Shown: piece by piece, positions 47,849 through 55,849 of the stretch
How positions within the stretch are numbered: position 1 is the first letter of the stretch
How the letters are laid out: each line of letters opens with the position of its first letter
Assembly (NCBI RefSeq): GCF_020521555.1
Contig: NZ_BPWA01000001.1
Span: forward strand, 1,302,001-1,366,000
Origin: Rodentibacter sp. JRC1
Lineage (GTDB): Bacteria > Pseudomonadota > Gammaproteobacteria > Enterobacterales > Pasteurellaceae
Reading direction: 5' to 3'
DNA: 64,000 bases
Made by a program: the position numbers and the translations under genes
The notes under the pieces: generated by a model
Seen by the model: only the letters and a program-made list of their open reading frames with translations
What the model was told of the DNA's origin: nothing
Database searches by the model: none

Positions 47849-48315
47849 TACTTGCTCACATCCTTTTGAATTTTGCCGTCTTTAGGGCTGAATACATTGA
47901 GCGAACCTTCTAATAACAGGGTTTGAGTGTGATGATCAATGAGTTTACAGTCAAACACCCCGAAACCGGTTACATCTTGAATCGACATTTTTATCTCAAT
48001 GTTTAGTCTGCTACCAATCGGGATCTCGGTTTGATAAATATGCAGTTTGCGTGTGCCAAGTAGATAGCCCAAACGTACTGGTTCATCTTTTTGGCGAGCC
48101 TGAATACCTGCCCACGCCGCAACGCCTTGAGCCATGATTTCAATGCCGGAAAAAGTGGCTAGTTTTCCTGCCTTGAGTAAAATATGATCTGGACGAATTT
48201 CGCTTTCTGCGTGTAAAAAATCCTCACCAAATGAGGTGATACGATCGAGCAAGACCATTTCACCGCTTTGCGGTACAAAGGGAGCAACATTTTTAATGGG
48301 TAAATTTAAACTCAT
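47848..48315 (-). CDS. Hotdog 3-hydroxyacyl-ACP dehydratase (ApeP-like)
   Basis: A 155-residue FabA/FabZ-like hotdog protein (APFVPQSGEMVLLDRI, FSGIEIMAQGVAAWAGIQAR). Corresponds in role to ApeP, reported to act with ApeI in dehydration; here the ApeI-like domain is fused to the ligase at 30.8 kb. The start at 48315 is supported by TAATG overlap with the ketosynthase stop and a GGGGAAAG ribosome-binding site. The longer frame upstream is spurious. Confidence 0.85.
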   Translation of the reverse strand: MSLNLPIKNVAPFVPQSGEMVLLDRITSFGEDFLHAESEIRPDHILLKAGKLATFSGIEIMAQGVAAWAGIQARQKDEPVRLGYLLGTRKLHIYQTEIPIGSRLNIEIKMSIQDVTGFGVFDCKLIDHHTQTLLLEGSLNVFSPKDGKIQKDVSK

Positions 48316-49535
48316 TAGATACTTTCCCCTAAAATTAAAACGGCATTGTTGCCACCGAAGGCGAAAGAGCTGCTTGCGCCGATACGTCTGCCTTCTGCCC
48401 AACGACTGTGCTCGTCCGCAATCATAATTTTGGGGAGACGATCATCTCGAACTCCGTCCCAAAGCTGCGGCGGTAAAATGCCTTGCGGATTATGTTTTCG
48501 GCTAATAATAGACCATAAAATCGCCGCTTCCAATGCACCGGCAGCACCCAATGTATGCCCGGTATACGGTTTAGTGGTTGTGCAAAGGGTTTGATTTCCA
48601 AAAACTTTTGCAACCGCAATGGTTTCCATTTGATCATTATGTATCGTGCCTGTGCCATGCAGGTTAATCCACCCTATTTGATTTGGTGAAAGTGCGGCTG
48701 ATTTTAAGGCATTTTCAAAAGCGGAAATTGCCCCTAAACCTTCAGGATGCGGACTAGACATATGATAAGCATCGCTGCTTGCACCGTAGCCCAGTAGTTG
48801 TAAGCTATCATTATCTAATGGCATTTTGGTCATCACGAAAGCGGCTGCGCCTTCACCAATGTTAATGCCGTTACGATTTACCGAGAGTGGATTCGTTCGT
48901 TGTTCGGAAAGCACTTCTAACGAGCCAAAACCGCTTATCGTCAATGGCGATAAGGTATCCACACCACCGCAAATTACCGCATCACACAAGCCGGCTTTTA
49001 GTAAACGGGCTGCGGAAATCAACGCTCTCGCACCTGAGGTACAAGCTGTTGAAATACCGTAACCCGCATTTTGAATACCGTATTGGTAGGAAACAAAATC
49101 TGCCGGTGCGGAAAAATATTGTTGTGGCTGATTAAAATCTTTACCTGACCAATCATTATGCGCTGCGGCATATTTAAATACAGGGATATTTTCATCTACA
49201 CCGGTTGTGGATGTTCCCATTACTACGCCCACACGTTCTTTACCAAATCGACCGATGACCTGTGCAATTTGCTCTTCAATCTGTGCAAGGGCGTGCCATA
49301 ATAACTGATTATTGCGGCTGCGATATTCCATTGGTAAATCGGCAGGAAAAGGGCGGAGTTCAAGATTTACTTCGCCAAACACGCCCGCTTTACCACTGAT
49401 ACCGTTTTCTCTAAATGCTTTATCGGAAAGATGAAGTGGAGACGGTTTGCTGTTAAGCAAGCAATCTAAATGCGCTCCCACACCCTCACCAATAGCGCTG
49501 ATGATCGCCGGTTTAGTTAAAAAAAATGCAGCCAC
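48315..49535 (-). CDS. Beta-ketoacyl synthase of the aryl polyene cluster
   Basis: A 406-residue full-length ketosynthase with Cys in GISTACTSGARALI, His in NLHGTGTIHND and His in YTGHTLGAAGALEA. Corresponds by position to ApeO, the catalytic partner of the chain-length-factor-like ApeC. It likely extends the aryl starter with malonyl units. Coupled to the dehydratase by a one-base overlap. Confidence 0.88.
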   Translation of the reverse strand: MAAFFLTKPAIISAIGEGVGAHLDCLLNSKPSPLHLSDKAFRENGISGKAGVFGEVNLELRPFPADLPMEYRSRNNQLLWHALAQIEEQIAQVIGRFGKERVGVVMGTSTTGVDENIPVFKYAAAHNDWSGKDFNQPQQYFSAPADFVSYQYGIQNAGYGISTACTSGARALISAARLLKAGLCDAVICGGVDTLSPLTISGFGSLEVLSEQRTNPLSVNRNGINIGEGAAAFVMTKMPLDNDSLQLLGYGASSDAYHMSSPHPEGLGAISAFENALKSAALSPNQIGWINLHGTGTIHNDQMETIAVAKVFGNQTLCTTTKPYTGHTLGAAGALEAAILWSIISRKHNPQGILPPQLWDGVRDDRLPKIMIADEHSRWAEGRRIGASSSFAFGGNNAVLILGESI

Positions 49536-49565
49536 GTATCCCTCTACCTTTAAATTTATTATGCC

Positions 49566-50045
49566 TTATTGCATTAACTCTTCAATTTTCCAACGGCTGC
49601 CATCAGCAAGATTAATATCTATGATTGGCTGCTTGTGATGGATTTTCCATACAAATTTATGATTTATTTGATAAACCTGACCACTTGCCGTTTGTTCAAT
49701 AGCACTAAATTCAAATAATGGTGTTGAGCTAAAAGCCGTTGCCAAGGCTGAAAAAAGCTGCTTTGCCTGATTATTCGGCATCACAAAACCATCATTTTGC
49801 CAACCTTGTTCGGATAAAATTAATCGTGCCAACGGCGCACCAAGGGGATCGGTTTGTACCCAACGCCATTGGGTTTCATTAAATTGCACCGAAAGCAAAC
49901 TTGCTTGCTGTACTCGGTTTTGTTCATCAAGTTGCTCAACTTTAAATAAACGACTTTCTACAGATTGTGCCGGAAGCGACTTAATTATAAGGCTAGAACA
50001 AGCAGCAACAGCAAACATTATCAGAATAATAAGTGCCTTTTTCAT
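49566..50045 (-). CDS. DUF3261 lipoprotein, first gene of the aryl polyene cluster
   Basis: A 159-residue protein with a lipoprotein signal (IMFAVAACSS, cysteine near residue 16). Corresponds to ApeN, a DUF3261 lipoprotein of aryl polyene clusters, probably outer-membrane-associated and needed for transport or display. It precedes the ketosynthase by 30 bases. The ~115-base gap to ftsN upstream contains a Hin-type uptake signal near 50143 and likely the operon promoter. Confidence 0.8.
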   Translation of the reverse strand: MKKALIILIMFAVAACSSLIIKSLPAQSVESRLFKVEQLDEQNRVQQASLLSVQFNETQWRWVQTDPLGAPLARLILSEQGWQNDGFVMPNNQAKQLFSALATAFSSTPLFEFSAIEQTASGQVYQINHKFVWKIHHKQPIIDINLADGSRWKIEELMQ

Positions 50046-50161
50046 AAAATTATTTCTTTACCAATACCTTGGTTTTAAATAAAGGGCAGCGAAATTAGGT
50101 CTGTGCATCTATGATAAATATCGTTATTTTTAACCGCACTTTCAAAATTTCACTGTTTAAT

Positions 50162-50932
50162 TTACATACCGATAATCACACAGCCGGCAACAGATTTCGC
50201 TTTATTTTGGGTTTGTACTGCGCTATCACGACTAGAGAATGGACCTACACGCACACGATTCCATTCACCGGCAACCACCACTTGCGCATTCACGCCGGAC
50301 ATTACTAAACGTCCTTGTAAATTCTCAGCTTGCGCACGATTTTTAAATGCACCGCATTGCAATCCAAAACGTTTACCACCGACTGTAGTCGTTTCCGTAG
50401 GTTTTGTTTCTACTTTGAGAATTTCAGGTTTTTTCTGTGGCTCGGCTTTTTTCGCTGGGACAGGAGGCTTTTTCACCTCTTGTTTTATCGCTTCAGCTTT
50501 AGCAACGTCTAAAGATTGCTGTTGAGCTTTGGCTGCCTCTTCCGCCTTACGTTGCTCTGCCAATTTTCGAGCCTCTTCCGCAGTTTTTTGTTCTTTTTCC
50601 ATTTGAACTAAAACTTGGCGTTGTTCTTCCGTTAAACGCATATTTTTTTCAACACTGGAAGGTTTATCATCCACCGGTACCGTACGGGTTTCCAACGCTT
50701 TAATGTAGCTCCACACTTCTTCCGGACGATTCGGTAACACACTTTTGGGCTGCGGTTTTTCCGTTTGAACGGGGGCAGGGATCGGCTTTGGCGTTTTGTT
50801 TTTTAAAAAATAAAGCCCCACGCCAAAGGCAAGTAACACTGCCAATGCGATGCCAATTAGTACATTCTTATTGGCATTTTTCTTTTTTTTCTTATTTGAA
50901 CCGCTGCGTGCGGCAAAATCTCGATGAGCCAC
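50162..50932 (-). CDS. ftsN: Cell division protein FtsN
   Basis: A 256-residue single-pass inner-membrane protein: short basic cytoplasmic tail (GSNKKKKKNANK), one helix (NVLIGIALAVLLAFGVGLYFL), a lysine/glutamate-rich coiled linker and a C-terminal SPOR domain (LQCGAFKNRAQAENLQGRL) that binds denuded septal peptidoglycan. Length and layout fit FtsN, the late trigger of septation. It follows priA on the same strand after about 77 bases. Confidence 0.9.
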   Translation of the reverse strand: MAHRDFAARSGSNKKKKKNANKNVLIGIALAVLLAFGVGLYFLKNKTPKPIPAPVQTEKPQPKSVLPNRPEEVWSYIKALETRTVPVDDKPSSVEKNMRLTEEQRQVLVQMEKEQKTAEEARKLAEQRKAEEAAKAQQQSLDVAKAEAIKQEVKKPPVPAKKAEPQKKPEILKVETKPTETTTVGGKRFGLQCGAFKNRAQAENLQGRLVMSGVNAQVVVAGEWNRVRVGPFSSRDSAVQTQNKAKSVAGCVIIGM

Positions 50933-51009
50933 GATAAAATCCTAAACTTTAATGCGTTTCTAAAATTTTTGTAAAACTTGTCAATTCTACTGAAAAATAC
51001 TGTGGTTTT

Positions 51010-53202
51010 CTAGCTTAAATCCAGTGGGTCAACGTCCAAAATCAACCGCACTTGACTGTTTTTTTCTAAATTTGCTTGTTGATAATCCCGTAATGCTTTT
51101 TGCAATATCGTTCGCACGGAATGCTGTAAAAGTAATTGCCAACGGAATTGTCCCGCTTTTTTACTAAAGGGGGCGGGCATAGGACCCAATATTTGTAATC
51201 CTTCTATTCCTTTTCTTTGGAAAAAATCGGCAATTTGTTCCAAACATTGTTCCGCTAATTCCGAACGGCGTGCCTGCGCCTTAAATAAAGCTTGAAAACT
51301 AAAGGGCGGCAATCCCATAGAATGGCGCAAACGCAAGTTTTCTTCGGCAAAGGCGGAATATCCTTTCGCAAGCAATGTATTCAATAAGGGATGATCCGGA
51401 TAATGCGTTTGCAACACAACTTCCCCTTGTTTTTCCGCACGTCCGGCTCGCCCTGCCACTTGCACATAAAGCTGTGCAAGCCGTTCTTCAGCGCGAAAAT
51501 CTAAGGAAAACAACGCACTATCTACATTCACCAGTGCCACCAAAGTAACATTAGGGAAGTGATGCCCTTTCGCCAGCATTTGCGTACCGATAAGAATCTG
51601 GCTTTTCCCTTGTTGAATATCGTCCAAATAGCCTTCCAACTTGCCTTTGCGGGCAGTCGTGTCGCGATCAATGCGGGCGATGGAATAAGTCGGAAATTGT
51701 GCCTTTAAGGTTTCTTCTAATTGCTCGGTACCAAGCCCTGTCGTTACCAAATGGGTAGAACCGCAATTCCCGCACTGACGTGGAATCGTTTTTTGCGATC
51801 CGCAATGATGACAGCGCAAGGCCCGTTGATGTTGATGATAAGTGTAAGGTTTTTCACACTTCGGACATTGTGCAATCCAGCCGCACTCGTGACACAGAAG
51901 AACCGGTGCAAAACCACGGCGATTTAAGAAAAGTAATACTTGATTACCTTTTTCAAGGTGATTCCTAATTCGTTCCAACAGAAGTTGCGATAAGCCGTTT
52001 TGCACATATTGGTTCTTCAAATCGATAACGAAATGACGAAGTGCGGTCGAATTTCCCGCTCTTTTTGATAGCATCAAATGCTTGTATTTACCGTTTTGCA
52101 CATTATTAAGGCTTTCCAAACTGGGGGTTGCCGATCCCATCAACACGGGAATGGCCAATTTCTGCGCCAGTACAATCGCTAAATCTCTCGTATGATAACG
52201 CCAACCGTCTTGCTGTTTGAAAGAAGCATCCTGTTCTTCATCTAAAATGATTGCACCCAAGTTTGAAAACGGCGTGAACAATGCCGAACGTGTACCTATT
52301 ACCATCGCACTTTGCCCTAACCGAGCACGATTCCACACATTCAGCCGTTGTACATCCGTTAAATTGGAGTGATGAACATCAATTTCTACATTAAAACGCG
52401 CCTTAAAACGTTGTACCGTTTGCGGCGTTAAACCGATTTCCGGCACGAGCACCAATACCTGTTTGCCGGATTTTAAAATCTCCTCAATATATTGTAGGTA
52501 GATCTCCGTCTTTCCGGACCCCGTCACCCCCTCCAGCAGCCACACATTAAAATCACGTTGAAACATCAGCTGACTAAACGCCAAAGCCTGTTGTTTATTC
52601 AGCGTTAAACGATTATCCGAATTTACCATCGGTTTATCGCCCAAAGTTTGCAGCCAGCTTTTAGGCTCCGTTTGAACAAGGACTTCACTCACACATTCTT
52701 TGCTTTTTAAGGCAGACCAAATTGCCGCACTAAACCCGTTATTGCCTTTTTCGAGATCTTGTTCAAGCAAACATTGCAACGCTTCCGCTTGTTTTTTGGA
52801 ACGTTTGAATTTGCCCTGTGCCAAGGCATCTTTTCCTACCTCATTTATTCGCCAAAAAGTGCGGTCGTTTTTCAGCGCATTTTCACCGTTACGCAATTTC
52901 ACCGGCAAGGCTTGAAATAACACCTCCCCCAACGCAGCTTGATAATAATTTGCAGCCCAATGAAGCCAATCCCAATATAGCGGCGTGAAAAGGGATTTCG
53001 TATCAAACGAAGTAATAATTTCTTTAAGCTTATCGGTTGACATTTCCGCTTTTTCAGGCAATTCCGTCACAATTGCTACACGCTTTTGTGAAGCAAAAGG
53101 CACAAGAACACGCCCACCCACTACCAATGACATTTCATCAGGAGCGAGATAATCAAATAATCGGGGAAGCGGCACTGCAAGTGCCACGCGCGCAATTTTC
53201 AT
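51010..53202 (-). CDS. priA: Primosomal protein N' (PriA helicase)
   Basis: A 730-residue replication-restart helicase. Walker A GVTGSGKTE near residue 227, DEEQD box, the zinc-binding cysteines (CHECGWIAQCPKC, CHHCGSQ, CGNCGS) and helicase motifs GTQMLAKGHHFP and QVAGRAGRA are all visible. Length is typical. Divergent from trmB and upstream of ftsN, as I recall in H. influenzae. Confidence 0.97.
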   Translation of the reverse strand: MKIARVALAVPLPRLFDYLAPDEMSLVVGGRVLVPFASQKRVAIVTELPEKAEMSTDKLKEIITSFDTKSLFTPLYWDWLHWAANYYQAALGEVLFQALPVKLRNGENALKNDRTFWRINEVGKDALAQGKFKRSKKQAEALQCLLEQDLEKGNNGFSAAIWSALKSKECVSEVLVQTEPKSWLQTLGDKPMVNSDNRLTLNKQQALAFSQLMFQRDFNVWLLEGVTGSGKTEIYLQYIEEILKSGKQVLVLVPEIGLTPQTVQRFKARFNVEIDVHHSNLTDVQRLNVWNRARLGQSAMVIGTRSALFTPFSNLGAIILDEEQDASFKQQDGWRYHTRDLAIVLAQKLAIPVLMGSATPSLESLNNVQNGKYKHLMLSKRAGNSTALRHFVIDLKNQYVQNGLSQLLLERIRNHLEKGNQVLLFLNRRGFAPVLLCHECGWIAQCPKCEKPYTYHQHQRALRCHHCGSQKTIPRQCGNCGSTHLVTTGLGTEQLEETLKAQFPTYSIARIDRDTTARKGKLEGYLDDIQQGKSQILIGTQMLAKGHHFPNVTLVALVNVDSALFSLDFRAEERLAQLYVQVAGRAGRAEKQGEVVLQTHYPDHPLLNTLLAKGYSAFAEENLRLRHSMGLPPFSFQALFKAQARRSELAEQCLEQIADFFQRKGIEGLQILGPMPAPFSKKAGQFRWQLLLQHSVRTILQKALRDYQQANLEKNSQVRLILDVDPLDLS

Positions 53203-53298
53203 AGAAATCCTTGGAAAAAATTTGCCCCATTATACGGGAAAAGCAGGGATTTCGTGTATAATCGCCGCCAATTTTTCAGAACCTAATAAAACAGATTT

Positions 53299-54039
53299 AT
53301 GACACAAACTTTTGCCGATCAAAAACGTAAAACCGTTGAAACTGCCGAATTTACCGAAGACGGACGTTATAAACGCAAAGTGCGTAGTTTTGTCTTGCGT
53401 ACCGGTCGCTTAAGCGAATTTCAAAAAAATATGATGAACGCTCACTGGGGAGCGCTTGGGTTGGATTATCAAACCGAACCCTTTAATTTTTCTTACATTT
53501 ACGGCAATGATAATCCTGTCGTATTAGAAATCGGTTTCGGTATGGGGAAATCTTTAGTGGATATGGCGGCGGCGAACCCCGATAAAAACTATCTCGGTAT
53601 TGAAGTCCACACACCGGGTGTCGGTGCGTGTATTGCTTATGCAGTGGAAAAAAACGTGAGAAACTTACGAGTGATTTGCCATGATGCCACTGAAATTCTC
53701 CGAGATAGCATTGCAGACGGTGCCTTAGGCGGATTACAACTTTTCTTCCCCGATCCTTGGCATAAAGCAAAACATCACAAACGCCGCATTGTTCAACCGC
53801 ACTTTGTCGAGCAGGTAGTGCGAAAACTGGGGGAAAAAGGCTTTATCCATATGGCAACGGATTGGGAAAACTATGCGGAACAAATGTTAGAAGTGCTAAG
53901 TGCCAATACCGATTTAGAGAATACGGCGGAAAGCGGAAATTATATTCCCCGCCCTGATTTTCGCCCTCTCACGAAATTTGAGGCCCGCGGTCATCGCTTA
54001 GGACACGGCGTGTGGGATTTGTATTTCGTTAAGAGATAG
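53299..54039 (+). CDS. trmB: tRNA (guanine-46-N7)-methyltransferase
   Basis: A 246-residue Rossmann-fold SAM methyltransferase that makes m7G46 in tRNA. Motifs are [25 protein letters not shown] and the family signature [16 protein letters not shown]. Divergent from priA. Confidence 0.96.
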   Translation: MTQTFADQKRKTVETAEFTEDGRYKRKVRSFVLRTGRLSEFQKNMMNAHWGALGLDYQTEPFNFSYIYGNDNPVVLEIGFGMGKSLVDMAAANPDKNYLGIEVHTPGVGACIAYAVEKNVRNLRVICHDATEILRDSIADGALGGLQLFFPDPWHKAKHHKRRIVQPHFVEQVVRKLGEKGFIHMATDWENYAEQMLEVLSANTDLENTAESGNYIPRPDFRPLTKFEARGHRLGHGVWDLYFVKR

Positions 54040-54424
54040 TTTTTTCTTTCTCAGAATTTAATTCGCTATAGCCCACCCCGTCTCTTTCTACTTCCTTAAA
54101 AGAAGAAAAGCAAAGAAGAGCGGTTAATTTTTTGAGTATTTTTTTATAATGCGCCATTAAAATGCCCCATATAAATCGCCTGAATGGAAATGAAATTTTT
54201 AGAAAAATAACGCCGAGCGAGAGCGTAGCGAACATCAGGCTTATTTTTCGTAAAAAAATTTCATTGGAATGAGGAACTGCGATTTAACTAGGGATGTGTT
54301 TCTTTTACCCACTTTGCTTTGCACGAACAAAGAAAAGTAGGTCGCCAATCCGGCGAAAAACGATGTTAAAATGTTACAATTAATATAAAATACCCAACCA
54401 ACTCAAACAACGGAGAAACCTAAA
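54040..54424. other. Intergenic region with two long hairpins between trmB and yggL
   Basis: 385 bases with no convincing gene. One imperfect inverted repeat has arms 54185-54210 and 54241-54269 (A/T-rich) around a 30-base GC-rich loop. A second, tighter hairpin at 54308-54341 pairs CCACTTTGCTTTG with CAAAGAAAAGTAGG, a sequence of a type I have seen repeated in many bacterial genomes. A third small stem TCGCC / GGCGA follows. Function unknown. Confidence 0.6.
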
Positions 54425-54769
54425 ATGTCCAAATCCTACAACCAACGCCAACGTAAAAAGCTCCATCTTGCGGAATTCCAAGAGCTTGGTTTTCTTGTAA
54501 ACTTCCAATTTGCAGAAGGTACGGCGATTGAAACCGTAGATGAAATCGTTGATCGTTTTATCAATGAAGTTATCCAACCGAACGGTTTAGCTTATGAAGG
54601 CAGCGGATACTTACATTGGGAAGGTTTAGTTTGCTTGGAAAAAATCGGCAAATGTGACGAAAGCCACCGTGAAACCGTGAAAAAATGGCTTGAAGCGAAC
54701 GGTTTACAACAAATTGAAATCAGTGAATTATTCGATATTTGGTGGGAATATCCGGCAAACAACGCATAA
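54425..54769 (+). CDS. yggL: YggL-family protein (DUF469)
   Basis: A 114-residue soluble protein of the YggL family, reported to associate with the 50S ribosomal subunit. Typical stretches are YNQRQRKKLHLAEFQELGF and YEGSGYLHWEGLVC. Follows trmB as in many gammaproteobacteria, although here a 385-base repeat region separates them. A terminator follows. Confidence 0.92.
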   Translation: MSKSYNQRQRKKLHLAEFQELGFLVNFQFAEGTAIETVDEIVDRFINEVIQPNGLAYEGSGYLHWEGLVCLEKIGKCDESHRETVKKWLEANGLQQIEISELFDIWWEYPANNA

Positions 54770-54788
54770 TTTATCCCAATAAAAAAAT

Positions 54789-54826
54789 AGCGTGAGAAAG
54801 CAATTTTCCACGCTGTTTTTGTTTTC
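54789..54826 (+). terminator. Intrinsic terminator after yggL
   Basis: AGCGTG / CACGCT stem extended by GAAA / TTTTC pairing, followed by GTTTTTGTTTT, about 20 bases past the stop. Confidence 0.75.
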
Positions 54827-54861
54827 AAGAACTCACTCAAAATCGACCGCACTTCATTTCC

Positions 54862-54875
54862 TTGATCTATCACAA
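54862..54875. promoter_or_regulatory. Candidate FNR site upstream of napF
   Basis: TTGATCTATCACAA matches 8 of 10 informative positions of TTGAT-N4-ATCAA, about 115 bases before napF. FNR and NarP control nap in related bacteria. An inverted CTACC...GGTAG at 54899-54915 may be the NarP site, though its spacing departs from the 7-2-7 consensus. Inferred by eye. Confidence 0.4.
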
Positions 54876-54989
54876 TAAAAGTTCAAATTTCTGCCAATCT
54901 ACCCATTTTTGGTAGTTCCTATCTCTTGCGGGCAACCGCATAATTTGCAGCCTGAAAAGGTATTAAGAGCAATTCCAAAGGCAAATGAG

Positions 54990-55517
54990 ATGACAGTTGA
55001 AAACTTACCGCGCAGACAATTTTTACGGGGTAAATTTTTAGCGTCATTGCATACCAAAAATGAGCAGATTCAAGGTTTTGAAGGGATTCGTCCCCCTTGG
55101 GCGGTGTCGAATAAAGAATTTGTTGAACAATGCACCCGTTGTCGGGATTGTATTGAGATTTGCGAAACTCAGATTTTAATCGAAGGCGATGGCGGTTTTC
55201 CTGAAGTACGGTTCGATAAAGGCGAATGTACCTTTTGCAGAAAATGCGTTGAAGTATGCCGGCAGCCGATTTTTCGCCCGTTAGAAGAATTGCCTTGGAC
55301 ACATAAAATCAACATCGGTGCAAATTGCTTGGCACGGCAGCATATTGAATGTCGTTCTTGTCAGGATAATTGTTCAATGAATGCTATTCGTTTTCGCTTA
55401 CAAATAGGTGGTGTTGCACGGCCTACTGTGAATTTGGAAAGTTGTAACGGCTGTGGTGCTTGCATTCAAAGTTGCCCGGTAAATGCGATAGAAATAAGTA
55501 ATTTTAAAGCAGAATGA
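54990..55517 (+). CDS. napF: NapF ferredoxin-type protein
   Basis: A 175-residue cytoplasmic iron-sulfur protein with three clusters of 4Fe-4S cysteines (CTRCRDCIEIC, CTFCRKCVEVC, CNGCGACIQSCP) and an extra CRSCQDNC. NapF helps mature the catalytic subunit NapA. The start at 54990 is family-like (MTVENLPRRQFLRGKF); the frame is open further upstream across the putative regulatory region. First gene of the nap operon; its stop overlaps napD by four bases. Confidence 0.95.
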   Translation: MTVENLPRRQFLRGKFLASLHTKNEQIQGFEGIRPPWAVSNKEFVEQCTRCRDCIEICETQILIEGDGGFPEVRFDKGECTFCRKCVEVCRQPIFRPLEELPWTHKINIGANCLARQHIECRSCQDNCSMNAIRFRLQIGGVARPTVNLESCNGCGACIQSCPVNAIEISNFKAE

Positions 55518-55792
55518 ATAAAACGAGTTTAACATCGGAAAACGCAAAAGATTGGCACGTAGTGGGGCTTGTCGTACAAGGGAAGCCTGAAAAAATGGCG
55601 GCGATTCAGACCGCACTTTTAGCAATCGAACATACCGAAATCCCTACTTTCGATGAAAAGATGGGCAAAATGGTTGTTGTGATGCAATCCGATGATCAAC
55701 ATCTTCTCCTCGATAATATGGAGAGTGTGAAAGAGATTGAAGGTGTCATTAACGTGTCATTGGTGTATCACGAGCAGGATGAAAATAAATAG
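55514..55792 (+). CDS. napD: NapD, NapA signal-peptide chaperone
   Basis: A 92-residue protein with a ferredoxin-like fold pattern (DWHVVGLVVQGKPEKMAAIQ, VVVMQSDDQHLLLDNMESV). NapD binds the twin-arginine signal of NapA during cofactor insertion. Overlaps napF by ATGA and precedes napA by 57 bases. Confidence 0.93.
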   Translation: MNKTSLTSENAKDWHVVGLVVQGKPEKMAAIQTALLAIEHTEIPTFDEKMGKMVVVMQSDDQHLLLDNMESVKEIEGVINVSLVYHEQDENK

Positions 55793-55849
55793 TTTTTCTA
55801 TAAACATTCAATGTATCTAAAAATCAGTATTTAACGTGGGGGAAATGCA

